From Diphasiastrum complanatum (lineage: Eukaryota > Streptophyta > Lycopodiopsida > Lycopodiales > Lycopodiaceae), in the NCBI GenBank assembly GCA_029204225.1, contig CM055100.1, forward strand, positions 9,386,481 through 9,450,480: 64,000 nt of DNA, given 5' to 3'. Numbering within the stretch: position 1 is the stretch's first letter; each line of letters opens with the position of its first letter. Both the position numbers and the translations under genes were made by a program. Below the pieces are notes generated by a model. The model ran no database searches. It was given only the letters and a program-made list of their open reading frames with translations, and had not been told where the DNA came from. Shown piece by piece: positions 13,022-23,704 of this stretch.

Positions 13022-13668
13022 ATGTTTGGGGACGTGGAAATGGTGGAGCAACGTCAGCAGCAGAAGGCTACTGAGAAAACAACAGAGATTCATGATTTAC
13101 CTTTGAAGAGGGTTGTAGAGGAGCAATGCTTTCCAGAACCTCCATGGCTCCATGATTTTTTGAGAGCTACATATTTCACTTCGTGCCATGGAAAATGCTC
13201 ATGTGGTACGAATGCACATGAAGTTTATTTTTGCATCAGCTGCGGAAAGGACCTTTTTGTTTACGCACCATCCACTACGATCATAGACCATCATCAACAA
13301 CGGCGAATCATACGTGCATCCGGGTCAGGAAAGCTTCTCGCAAGGATGCAGTACGTGTGCGTGATGTTCAAAACTTATTGGATATTTCGGGGATCCAGGT
13401 CTACTCCTTCAACGGTAGTGATCATCTCTTTCTTCAAAGTCGTCCACCCTCTAAGATCAATGCCACCAAAAGGTCGGATGTACCTTCATGTGAGATCTGT
13501 GATAGAAAAATAATAGATCATGTTCACCGTTTTTGCTCCATCTCATGCAAACGTATTGCAATTCGCAACCCAGCTTCCAAGTATCAAAAATTATCTCTCA
13601 GTCCAGTACTGGCTACACACGCAGCAATTATATTAACCTCTCTCCTAGATGATATAAATCTTCCATAG
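13022..13668 (+). pseudogene. PLATZ: PLATZ zinc-binding transcription factor, left copy, frameshifted and truncated
   Basis: PLATZ proteins are plant-specific nuclear factors that bind A/T-rich DNA through a zinc-coordinating region. From the ATG at 13022 the frame gives a Gln-rich start, then PPWLHDFLRATYF and a Cys/His segment to CISCGK near residue 76. The domain then continues one frame back (about 13245) through RVRDVQNLLDISGIQ, SCEICDRKI and HRFCSISCK. A 1-base deletion (or 2-base insertion) therefore splits the PLATZ domain. The frame stops at TAG 13666-13668, where the right copy has TCG (Ser). About 60 bp later, near 13730, sequence matching the C-terminus of the right copy is missing. 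Family assignment is strong; this copy is almost certainly non-functional. Confidence 0.85.
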
Positions 13669-13945
13669 ACATCCGCATGTATGTCGACAAAAGAAAGGGA
13701 AAATGATTGCCAGGAGGCTTTCATACTTGAGCGTTCTGATTGCCCAACAGGATCTTAAAAATAATTCATACTCTAAAAACAAGAGTACAGTCCGAAGAAA
13801 TTAGAGATGGTTTGTGTGTGGTACTACTGAGTATAGTTTTGAAATAAATGGAAGAGCAGTATGATATCGCGAGTCGTCAAAGACAACCATCGTCTGATTA
13901 GAAACTGAGGAGTCGTGGACATCTGTGTTCTGATCAGTGTGAGTA

Positions 13946-14242
13946 AACAAGCGCGATCAAATAGCAATGAAAGGGCATTCAATCACAACAAGCATTCATC
14001 TACATTGTACACAGATAAAAATGTGTTGTTGCTATATTACACTGAAGCACAATACAAATAGCAATTACAACCAACAAATGATGGCGTAATTGGGAGGCTC
14101 AAATAATATGTCTCATGGATGGAGCAATACCTAATCTGTGCTTGGACGATCTATTTGTAGATTTCATCCGTGTATTAATTACATTGAATGCTTGCCACCT
14201 AATTAGGAAAGCCGTTGTACTTGGAAGTATATGGCTTTTGTG
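13946..14242 (-). repeat. Copia LTR fragment inside the left arm
   Basis: Closely matches the LTR at 21047-21335 in the same orientation, from AGCAATGAAA to GGCTTTTGTGA. The TATA region is decayed. No matching 5-bp target duplication is evident, so it may be an eroded solo LTR or a fragment. It is present in both arms and so predates the duplication. Confidence 0.7.
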
Positions 14243-14886
14243 ATGATCATGACATTTTGTCATGGGTGTTTAGCAAAACAACATATCCCAGAATTATCAA
14301 AGAGCATATGGATGGAAAACTTTTCAATGTACCTAGAATAGGAGACTTCAAGGTAGAGTGGCATTTGGCTGGTGATTTGGAAGCTTTAAAACGTATGTTC
14401 AATGTTTCCCATGGAGCAACCTCCAAAAATCCATGTTTATATTATATGAAATCATCAAATGACATGACCAAGGATACAAGAATAACAAGAGACAAAGAGA
14501 ATCCAAATTGGAAACCTGTTCTGCAAATTCCTCTACAAAACATACATATTTTCACTCTCCGTGATGAGGTTAGAATAATAAAAAAGCTTGTGTATTGTCA
14601 CATATTATATGCTTGGAACACAAAGCCAGAATCATTTTCCAAGGAGGCTATTCTAGATAAGAAGATGTTCTGTCTAAAGCAGGTCACCATAAAGGACATG
14701 TTAAAATACGAAAGGACCTTAAGCTTTTGGAGAAAAAGGAAATTTACCTTGCAAGCCAAACATTGGCGGAGTAAAGACGCGAAGATTTTTATCTAACCAT
14801 TCAGGAAAGCCATCTAAGACGCGGTACTCAGTTTGGAAAGACATCATAGTTGCCACTCAAGATTTTGATCAAGAAGGAGCACAATG
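14215..14886 (+). pseudogene. Gene Y, unrecognised protein, left-arm copy
   Basis: Open from a TTG inside the Copia LTR fragment, with no ATG start, to TAA near 14796. It continues after a frameshift in a second frame to TGA at 14884-14886. The readable region holds GDFKVEWHLAGDL, NVSHGATSKNPCLYYM and RDEVRIIKKLVYCHILYAW. The His/Asp-rich GDL motif followed by a Pro-Cys pair is reminiscent of transposase-like proteins, but I cannot name the family. The first residues (YLEVYGFC) are LTR-derived, so the real N-terminus is missing. The right copy (34658-35333) is about 90 percent alike and breaks at a different place. Confidence 0.5.
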
Positions 14887-15412
14887 ACTTGCGACTGCTC
14901 CAGAAAGAGCGGATCATATTACACATTATATGGTAATCATTTAAAAACAGATAGCAAGTTACCATGTTATTTTGTTTTTTAAAGTTATCTATTGGTAGAA
15001 ATGATTGGCAGCACATATTATGACACCATTCCATATCCCTAGCTAAAAATCTTGGAAATTTGGGTATATGGTCATCACAAGGGATGGAAAAATCTCATTG
15101 GCAGGCAAGAGCAGCATTTCATAAAATCACACAACATGGTGGCCTCAATGGTAGACACTGATATATCTTTCAACTATTTAAATGGTTCTATCGACGAGCA
15201 CAAATATGACATCAAACAAAATCTATAAATTACATCAAGTTTAGAAAGGCATGCAAATTTATACATCAAGGAAGGTACATTGACATTGTACTATATATTG
15301 GTAATTTATTTTGGGAAAAAATACATTTCCAACTGATTGAATATATCTATATCTCCTTGTGATCTTCTTTTTCTTTTTCTAGTACCAGTTTCATTTTGTT
15401 GTCGTGGAGGAA

Positions 15413-15791
15413 CTATCTTCTTGCAAATGGATCCAAAAGATATGCATTTTCCTTTTCTCCACATAATTCTACGTAAGTTGCATACAAAGCAAAATGAGCT
15501 GATCGGAGAATAGCATTCTCGAATCCATAACTTGAAATCTTGAGTACAATTGAGCGTTTAACAAAAATTATTTTATGTGGTTTAATGAACTTATGACCAC
15601 CTAAGAAATGAGACAATGCCTTCACTGCCATGATAATTGTTTCGCCTTGAGCACTGAACTTCGAATGGGCAACACAATCTCATGGTTTTTGAAAAATTTG
15701 AGATAATTTCCAAGGTCGCTGTCCTTGTTGAATTTGTCTGAGTAGGTCCGAAAGCCACCTCGTCAAATGAAAAATTCGTCAATAAGAATGG
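15413..15791 (-). pseudogene. Gene X terminal exon, left-arm copy, broken
   Basis: Minus-strand relic of the exon that is intact at 28768-29151. It shares MAVKALSHFLGGHKF and ENAYLLDPFARR at the C-terminus. The left copy has TGA where the right copy has CGA (Arg) and has lost one T in a T-run, shifting the frame. Homology starts four bases inside the exon, so the upstream intron and exon were not included in the duplicated segment or were lost. Function unknown. Confidence 0.6.
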
Positions 15792-16980
15792 TGTTGACAA
15801 ATCCCCTTTTCTAGAGGATCTATTTTACTTCAAGACTTTTTACTTACTTCTTCTTCAAAATCGTTTCTGCCTGTTACCAGGCTCAAAGGCATTCGTTAGA
15901 TGGTTTCTTGACTTTACGATGCCAAACCAGACAGAAGGAAATAGGTAGACGTTGTAGTATAGATTTTCTTTGTCCTGCCTGTCAGAGGACTACTCATGGA
16001 CGTCACTCTTGAACACACTTACATTCTACATAGATGCAAGCCTAGAATGCTCATTCACAGATCAGCATGTAAACCAATGAACGTTTAGTAGTTTCTACTG
16101 CTACTTACTCTAAAAATGGATTCAAATCAGAGCCTACACTACACTGAACTGAGCTACATTTGCATAAATTGATAAACAAGAAACAAGAACTAAACTACAG
16201 CATGTTAGAAGTCCAAGAATCAAGAAATCAACCAGTCTATTGATTCTTGGACATCCCAAGAACATCAAGAACTGGATTGTACAGAGATATGCAAGAATCA
16301 CACCACAGATCCAGCCTATTTAGTTTACTAGAATGCTGGTTTCTACATTAATCCACAAGAAAGCAAGAAAGCTAATCCACTCTACAAAAGCAGCAAATCT
16401 AATCCACTCTACAGTCCACAACCACACACAAAAGGAGAGAAGGGCAAGATCATAAATGCATCACTCAAGAAACAAGCATGATCAAGGAGCTCAATGGTTG
16501 CACCAAACTCGTGAAGGCTCTTCTCATTTCAGCATGGAGTTGATACAAATCACAAAAAGCTCCTCTTCACAAAGAGGGAGTCTCTTAAATAAGCAAGAGA
16601 GCTACTTAGGTGGCATCCTAGTGGAATTTCCACATTTCACAAATTACAAGTGGAATAATGCTCTCCACTAGAGGTCACCATCAAAAGGTGGCTCACTCTA
16701 CTTTCTACTTGCATTTATTACATTTGGCTAGAAATACTAGTTCCTACATGGTCATTCCATCTTCCGGGATTCACCATGAGGCTTACACAGTTCTTACTTG
16801 TCACTACTAACTAGTATTCCTCGGCTCTCAAACTCGGCTCTCAGTCTTTGTTCGTCTTGTCTTCTCAGAGACCTCCTCGGTCTAAGGTGAGAGGTGCTCT
16901 TGAGCTGCTCTGTACGAGTATCTTGGGGATTCGTCAGAATCAGCCAACATCATCCCACCCCTAATGTGTTGTAGGACCCA
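15792..16980. other. Spacer sequence, no gene seen
   Basis: First part of the spacer between the arms. Only short ORFs occur. It could include an eroded LTR of the gag-like relic that follows on the minus strand, but no boundary motif was found. Confidence 0.4.
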
Positions 16981-17250
16981 CTGCAACTCATATTGGACGA
17001 TGTCGCTCTGCTTTGCATTGGCATCTTTGATCGTCACTTGGAAAAGCGACCAAGTGCTTATTGTCGCCAGTCTTTATCACAAAAACAGTTTTTCATGAAT
17101 TGCCATGATTGGATTAGAATGTCTTTTTGCTATAGGTGGTTCACATTCTCAAAATTGGAGAGCTCCCAACAGCTTCACAGCTTGCATGCTTGAGTGCAAC
17201 CCACTTGTCTTCTCTTTTATCACTTGTATCTGCCAATGACGGTTTCATAT

Positions 17251-17960
17251 CTAGTTTTTTTGGCAGGTACTAGCTTCTTGGAGGTCTGTATCCTCCATTT
17301 TGCTTTTGGGTGTTTCCATGGTTCTTCTCTCAATTGAAGTTCTAGTCTCAAGGAAAACCTTTGATCTACAGGTTGCACAAACTTTGGTTATCAGTCTCAA
17401 GGGGATGGATTCATCAAAAATTGGTGGTAGGAACAGATTTGGATGGACAATTCGATAACGGTAAGGAAACGTGATGAAGGCTTGGTGAAAAGATGAAGGA
17501 ACTGATAGTTCTACATTTGCAGCCTTGGACCCTTGCAATGTCGAGCTTTGACCACCACTTGCTAGGTGAGGAGCTCACTTTATTTGCAGGTTTACGGTTG
17601 TCTTCATCTTTCTTTTTCTGCAGCTCTTTCTTTCGATCCGCTACTTTTGGATCTCTTTGGGCTTCCTAGGAGGGGATTCAACTATCATTGCTCTAGATAG
17701 TTTCTTTTGATCCAGGTTGATCTGACTCATCTGTTGCTTAAGTTTTGTCCTTTCCTCCTCAGTTTCTTGGATCTTCCTCTTTAGTTCTTCTAGCTGCTTC
17801 GCCTGCTTCTTAGATCTTCATTTGGCCGATCATCCACTGTTGGTGGCAATTGGTCTCCACATGACATTTGCAATGATGTATCAGCTGCTTCGGTAAGACT
17901 ATCAAAACTTGGGATTTCTCAAAAGAACAGTAAACGGATGATAAACAAACAAATGGAAGG
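17251..17960 (-). pseudogene. Coiled-coil gag-like relic, minus strand
   Basis: On the minus strand, about 17910-17650 reads as a Lys/Glu/Gln-rich coiled coil (QLEELKRKIQETEEE) broken by a stop near 17655. A second open stretch at 17538-17251 follows. Together with the CCHC protein at 19241-19968 on the same strand this may be one degenerate retroelement protein region. The link is inferred from strand and proximity only. Confidence 0.35.
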
Positions 17961-19240
17961 AAGGATGATGGTGACAACGGTAGACGGTGTGGACGATAGG
18001 CATGAAAATGGGCGCAGAAGTATGGCAAGAGGTTGGTTGAAGAAAGATACTGATTTCCCAATGTTTGTGTTTCCCTTTCTGAAGGATCTTCGTCGTGACT
18101 GGGGTACTTCTTCTAATTGAGTCTCTTTGGATTGCCCATTTGTCTTCTTAGCCTTGTCATTTTCATATTTGACTTGTGACCTTGGCTGTCGATCTTGCTG
18201 GTGTTATTGTTGGCAGGATAACTGCTCCAATGGATCCAAGCGGATCCACTCTCCCCCCCCCCGAAAATCTGTTGGTGGGGATGTTGTTGCTGTTAACTGG
18301 TCATGTTCAAGGTTGGATCTGCGTGTGGAACACGTAGTTGAAATTCGTTGAACATGTGACTGTACTAAAGGTTGAAAATTTTTTAACTAAATTTGTTTCG
18401 ATCTTGCTATAGTTGACTTGAAGAGTAATATGGCAATGAGGTGTAGGAATCAACTCTAACTTGTCATGGATTTCTCATAGTTTTCAAAAATTTGAAACTA
18501 TTGTACAAGGCAATCTGAAGATGGATAGATGAATGAAAATGTGTTCTGGAGATGCTCTATAGAAGACTCTCGTGCAGTAGCTATTCCTCATGCAAAAATC
18601 AATCACACAAAATAGGTGAAGAGAAACAAGGAAATAAACAAACGTTACAGAGAGTGAGAATTGTATAGCACTTGTCGAACAAAACTTGCATTCATCAACA
18701 TTGATAATGTATCTTAATAGTTGCAATATTTTGGTTGTTTTGTAGAGTAATGTGACTTACTCTAACATGCCCTTGTTAGAACAAGACAAGGTTGGTTACA
18801 CTAAATCTACCATCATTGATAGCAGATGTTGTAAGATATAGTTTGAGATGCAGGTATGGTTGAGGTACTATGTCCTAAGGACCTCTCTGAACAAGAGATT
18901 CAGAACCAAATCTCTATATGGATTTCTGAATCCTAGATTTATTGTGGATTGGCACATTGGAAATCTTATCAGCAGGTGAAAAGACAAATAGATTTGAGGT
19001 TGTAGAAGGGGAGAAAAACTGTCAATTCCCTGTGGAGGTTGCTCTTGGTTAGACATTGTAGCAGATGACGGAATATCGGTTTTACTTTCTTTCGACAAGG
19101 ACACATTTCATATTAGTGTATTTTTTCATTATGGAGCTGGTGTATTGGATGGTGATGTAGAAGTTTACAAGAAACTTCTCGATTGAGCAGCAGGTTTAAC
19201 TGTTGGTTGCTATGGTGCTCGGGCTGTTGTCGTGAGGATC
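17961..19240 (-). other. Probable non-coding remainder of the gag-like relic
   Basis: Between the two gag-like segments no continuous frame is seen. Short minus-strand ORFs (18868-19104, 18484-18726) have no recognisable motif. A C-run lies at 18253-18262. Confidence 0.3.
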
Positions 19241-19968
19241 CTATTGTGATTCGTAACTGACGTGACGGGCAGGTAGGATCTTGGTCGGTTGTTTTAGACA
19301 GTCTTTGAAATTGTGTCTCCTAATACAGTCGGGACACTCAGCATGGTACTGGGTCTTAACTGGACAATCAACCATGAAGTGGCCAGTTTCACCACAGATG
19401 AAACATCTGGTGTGCAGTGGCCCTTGTATAACAACATAGCCATCTTGTATGGCTAGTGGTTTTGGACTTTCTGGTGGATATTCATGATAAGGCAAGGCAT
19501 TTCCAGATTGTGATGGGTGTTCTTCATATTGGTGAACTATATGTGCATGGATAGGTCGATATGAAGGACAAGCATCAACATGATGCGTAGCCCGGCAATG
19601 TGGGCACCATATTGTTTTCGGTCTATAAGGTACCTGTGCAGGGTTTTGCTGATCAGTCATATTGCTTTGAATAGACTTCAGGTAGCTTGAAACTCATTGG
19701 TGAGTTTCTCCATCTGTAGTTGATGTTGCTTATTAAGCAACTCCAACTGGGATTTACAAAGCTGATCTCGGGTGTCCTCGATCGGCTTTGACGCAAGGAC
19801 ATGAGCGCGTGGTGCTTGCCTTTCCCTAGATTCGTCAACATCTGATCCTTCGTCTTCTTTCTTGATGGCATCAGACATAGCTAACTTTAGACTCGTGTAT
19901 TCATCATTGGATTTAAGCTCGCATCTAATCCATCTTGGAAGGCCGACTAAGAACCAGATGATGAGCAT
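19241..19968 (-). pseudogene. Retroelement gag relic with zinc knuckle
   Basis: Minus strand: from about 19968 a gag-like helical segment (FLVGLPRWIR, then Lys/Glu-rich to EKLTNEFQAT, stop). A downstream frame from 19660 then carries Cys/His clusters CPHCRATHHVDAC, CFICGETGHFMVDC (canonical CCHC knuckle) and CPDCIRRHNFKDC. The repeated CxxC...H...C groups are typical of nucleocapsid-like proteins. A stop separates the two frames. It abuts the Copia integrase relic at 19973, so two unrelated retroelement fragments are joined here. Confidence 0.65.
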
Positions 19969-19972
19969 CTGT

Positions 19973-20946
19973 TCAGAGGGCTGTTCTTGTACTTGAAATG
20001 GCTGACACTAGGCTTGTGCCCATGCCAAACTTCATGAGGAGTCTTGTTGTTGATGGCTTTGGTGCTGGATCTGTTCTGCACATATTAGGCTGTGGCAGTA
20101 GCTTCTGCCTAGAACTTCGCAAGTAGGTGTGCTTGATGTAGCATGGATCTGGCTGAGTTGAGAAGAGTTCAATTCTTCCTTTCTGTAATCCCATTTTGTT
20201 GAGGTGAATATGAAGTGGTGAACTGTCTTCTAATACCATGTTCAGCCATGTAGTAGGACGTCTCATTAGAGATGTATTCACCGCCACCATCAGTTCGGGG
20301 TGCCTTCACTTTGTAGACGTTTGTGTCTCAGCCATGGCCTTGAATCTCTTGAAGTATTCAAAGTCATTAGATTTGTGCTTTATGAACATGACTGTAGACC
20401 ATCTAGAATAATCATCTATGAAAGTGATAAAATAGATTGCATCTCCTAATGATAGAGTTGGCATTGGACCACAGAGATCGTTATGTACAAGATCTAGTAC
20501 ATTCTTTGTTTTGATTGAATGTGATTTTGAAAACTTTCTCCTAGAGTGCTTCTCATAGATGCATGATTCACAAAAGAAAGATTTCCAATCTAATGAAGAC
20601 GAGAAATTCAAGCCATCAACTAAATTATTACAATGCATATAAGAAAGTAGTTTTGTAATCATGTGTCCAAATCGACTATGCCACAGAATAGCACTATCGT
20701 TTACATTTTCATTAGAGATACTAGCTAATGCAACTGAATTACAGAGTACGTAAAGATTTTTGACTCTAGTGCATGTAGTCAGAGTAGTATCTTCCTCGAG
20801 TATTGTACACTGCTCAGATGAGAAAGTAACAGTGTAGCCCTCATCCATCATTGATAATTGAGGAACGTGAAGGACGTTAGGAACACAAATGGACAGATCG
20901 TTGTTGAATTTGATCTTCACTGCTCCTCTTCCATGCGTATGGTGCT
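19973..20946 (-). pseudogene. Ty1/Copia pol relic: GAG-pre-integrase and integrase
   Basis: Minus strand 20920-20306 reads as the GAG-pre-integrase domain (NVLHVPQLSM, LWHSRFGHM, CESCIYEKHSRRKF) and the start of the integrase core (VHNDLCGPMP, IDDYSRWSTVMF). After a frameshift near 20300 the core continues to 19973, including the PQQNGITERKN region with the catalytic Glu, followed by a stop. Almost nothing of gag remains between this and the primer-binding site, so the element suffered an internal deletion as well as loss of RT and RNase H. Confidence 0.88.
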
Positions 20947-21026
20947 AGAATCTTTAAGGTAGATAAATTCGTCTCTGTTGATAACAGTATACAGATAGAA
21001 CAAACTTAATCTCTTGATTTATTTGA

Positions 21027-21335
21027 GCTACGCTCCGATACCAATCTGATGGACAGCAATGAAAATGCATTCAATTACAACAAGCATTCATCTATGTTGT
21101 AGACAGGTAAAAGCAAGCTGCTGCTATATTACACTGAAGCACAATACAAATAGCAATTACAACCAAAATGACGGCGTAATTGGGATGCTCAAATAATGTG
21201 TCTCATGGACGGAACAACCACTAATCTGTGTTTGGACGATCTATTTATAGATTTCATCCGTGTATTAATTACATTGAATGTTTGTCACCTAATTAGGAAA
21301 GTCGTTGTACTTGGAAGTATATGGCTTTTGTGACA
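21027..21335 (-). repeat. Copia 5' LTR (21047-21335) with primer-binding site
   Basis: Read on the minus strand, the LTR starts TGTCACAAAAGCC at 21335 and ends CTGTCCATCA at 21047, giving TG...CA ends. TTGGTATCGGAGCG (21044 downwards), a variant of the initiator-Met tRNA complement, follows after two bases. CTATAAATAG near 21250-21237 is a good TATA box. The element continues to lower coordinates with the integrase relic. The same LTR family is found as a fragment in both inverted-repeat arms. Confidence 0.8.
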
Positions 21336-21814
21336 ACTGTACACAGTACATATACGATCAACAAATTAGGAACATTGGCGCAGACGAGGATGTCACAAAT
21401 TCTCTCACTTCGCATTTTACGTGAAGTGATTTTCTCTCACTTCACAAATTTCGGAAAGTGACTGGGAACATTCCTCGTTCAAAATAGATGACCTTTGACA
21501 TTTTTCTCTCTTCGAGATTTTCCGAAAAAGCCGAAGGTGCCCTTGAAACAGTTTAACTTATGAAAATATATGACCTTCAAAAATTTTCTCTCTCTTCACA
21601 TTTTTCGAAAAAATACTAAAAGGTCGAAGGTGTAAAAAACAATTAAACTTTTGAACTGTAAACAAGTTGAACTTTTGAACTATGCAAGTGTAGCATTTTG
21701 GGGAAATGCGAAAAAGCCGAAGCTGTTGAAAACATAGTTTATTTTTGTAGATTGTCGCGACACTTAAAGTATTTTTGCAAACTATCGTGAAAGTAATGTA
21801 TTTTTGCAAACTTG
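21336..21814. other. Low-complexity sequence between two Copia fragments
   Basis: Contains repeated TTTTCTCTC, CTTCACAAATTT and CCGAAGGTG-like words in tandem-like array, with no coding potential. Confidence 0.4.
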
Positions 21815-22060
21815 TTCATGTGACAACCAGAGCGCTATACAGCTAGCTAAAAATCCTGTATTTCATGCATGCACGAAGCATATAGAAGTTAAGTATCATT
21901 TCATTAGAGAGAAGTTGTTATCTAATGAAATAGACATAGTGCATTGTAAGACAGAGAATCAGTTAGCTGATATATTCACTAAACCTTTAAGTACTGATAA
22001 GTTTTAGTTTTTTAGAAATAAGCTCTTTGTAAGAAAGTTAAATTAGGGCTTAAGGGAGAG
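21815..22060 (+). pseudogene. Ty1/Copia RNase H C-terminus
   Basis: Plus-strand segment reads CDNQSAIQLAKNPVFH, then KHIEVKYHFIREK and ENQLADIFTKPL, the conserved C-terminal end of Copia RNase H. TAG at 22005 ends the frame slightly early. GGCTTAAGGGAGAG, a polypurine tract, runs directly into an LTR start at 22061. Upstream RT is missing; homology starts abruptly at about 21815. Confidence 0.92.
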
Positions 22061-22491
22061 TGTTAGAATAAGTAAGCTTGAGTTTCTCTTACAGTTCATG
22101 ACTTTCCGTGTTTAGCAGTGATTTCGAGTTTTTTACTGCTTTTGTGATAGTATGCATGAGTGCCAATTTAATGGCACACGTAGTGTAAAGTTGGGACATG
22201 CATCCCATAATGAGGACCGAACTGCCATGCAGCGGTACCCCACACAAATTAGACTGTGTATATATACCTTTCAGTCTCTTTTGTTAATACAGTTCAGAAG
22301 TGTCCTCTTGGGTTGGTGTGTGATCTCTCTTTACTGCTTATCTGATTAATGTTAGTTTGCTTGCAAATTAACTAACTATACTGCCAGTAAGATCCTTGAT
22401 AGTTTCTTAGCTCTCCACTCTCATGTCACATCCAACTAACTCTCAAGTAACTAACTAGTTTGTCCTCATCTCATGGTCCTTACACAACAAG
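22061..22491 (+). repeat. Copia 3' LTR
   Basis: Begins TGTTAGAATAAG directly after the polypurine tract. It contains a TATATATA box near 22258-22266. The 3' end is uncertain; CACAACA at about 22485-22491 is a possible CA end, but no target duplication could be checked because the 5' side is missing. Confidence 0.6.
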
Positions 22492-23552
22492 ATGTCATGG
22501 TTGGGTCTATAACTTACAAGTCAATGATCCTTCTGTAGTGCATTTTCTGGTCAAAAATTTCAGCAACTATAATCATTGATGCTGATTTTCTAGAAGAAAA
22601 TGTGCTAGATGTATCTCATATGCGCAAAATCTACTATTTTGCCACTGTTTACTGATATATGAACGTGGCTGTTCTAAAGAGTAGCTATGAAATTCTATGG
22701 CATGTTCAAATGTCGTAATCAATTTTCAAATGACAGTTATATCATACAAATTAGAGCTATTTTTAATACTCAGCTATGTTTAGTAAGTTTGTTAAATAGC
22801 AATAAGCTATTTTTAACAACACTTATACGTGACTTTGATGGATGATAAAATCGATAGTTACTAATTAGTTTTATTAAAATGGCAATTTTTTGCCATATTG
22901 TAATGATGAAATATACTTGATATTATGATTAATAAAAATATGCCCACGGTATCTTCAAGGCACTGACTTAAGTTTCAAGGAAGTATTCCAAAGGCTAAGG
23001 GTCTTGCAAACAACAACAATCAAAGTTCAGTTCAAGATGAAGACAGCCAATCATCGAAAATACAACAATTAAATCAACAACTGTGACAAATAATACCATT
23101 TGAAGATTAAGGATGTCCTAAGTCATGCTTCCAAAATGGCAGTTGGAATTGTAAATCAATGTAGTGTATGTCTCTACGGAAAATGAAGGAATAAAACCTT
23201 ACAAATGTTGCAATCATAATCGGGTGAATGGGTTTGAATACCAATGATTAAAGATTTTAAAAGAATTGCCTTGGTAAGGCCAAAATAGTTTATAAAGGCC
23301 TTTGTATCAATATGAAAACTAGAAAAAGGCCTTTGTATCAATATAAAAACTAGAAAACCTAATTGAAGGCATTTTTCCCTTCAATGAAATTCATTTATGA
23401 AGAAAAGATGTTTCAAATGGTCGGTGGAGCAGTTTTCACTATGGGCTATTCCCTTTTGAAATCAACCAAGTTACTATGGACATGTGTTAAATGAATATGA
23501 AATTTTTCATAAGGATTGGTGAATTTAGATTCTGTGGATGGGATTCAATGGA

Positions 23553-23554
<2 letters not shown>
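22492..23554. other. AT-rich spacer, small tandem repeat
   Basis: No gene seen. A roughly 31-bp unit around AAGGCCTTTGTATCAATAT is duplicated at about 23295-23358. Confidence 0.4.

Positions 23555-23633
<79 letters not shown>
23555..23633. repeat. (CT)n microsatellite, about 79 bp
   Basis: Uninterrupted CT dinucleotides. No retroelement end was recognised beside it. Confidence 0.98.
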
Positions 23634-23635
<2 letters not shown>

Positions 23636-23704
23636 GGAAAGGTGAAGAAGATGACCCGGCAAATATAAGATGGAGACTGATAGTTTGAAAGGAATTTTGT
23701 GAGT

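Larger units (their letters stand above)
10690..15791 (+). repeat. Left arm of a large inverted duplication
   Basis: This segment is the reverse complement of 28772-40023 once a 4,983-bp insertion (LARD plus target duplication) and about 1.4 kb of right-arm-only sequence are set aside. The outer edge matches at ACACGTAGAAT (10690-10700, against 40013-40023) and the inner edge near 15776-15791 (against 28772 on). Contents in order are PLATZ upstream region, PLATZ pseudogene, Copia LTR fragment, gene Y relic and gene X exon relic. Identity is almost complete at about 12240-13730 and visibly lower, with indels, towards both ends. Confidence 0.9.

Noticed and set aside
13240-13255. Programmed -1 ribosomal frameshifting in PLATZ
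   Set aside because: The bases around the switch do not form an X-XXY-YYZ slippery heptamer and no downstream pseudoknot was evident.
14215-14217. TTG as start codon of gene Y
   Set aside because: Plant nuclear genes start with ATG; the TTG lies inside LTR-derived sequence, so the true N-terminus is missing.
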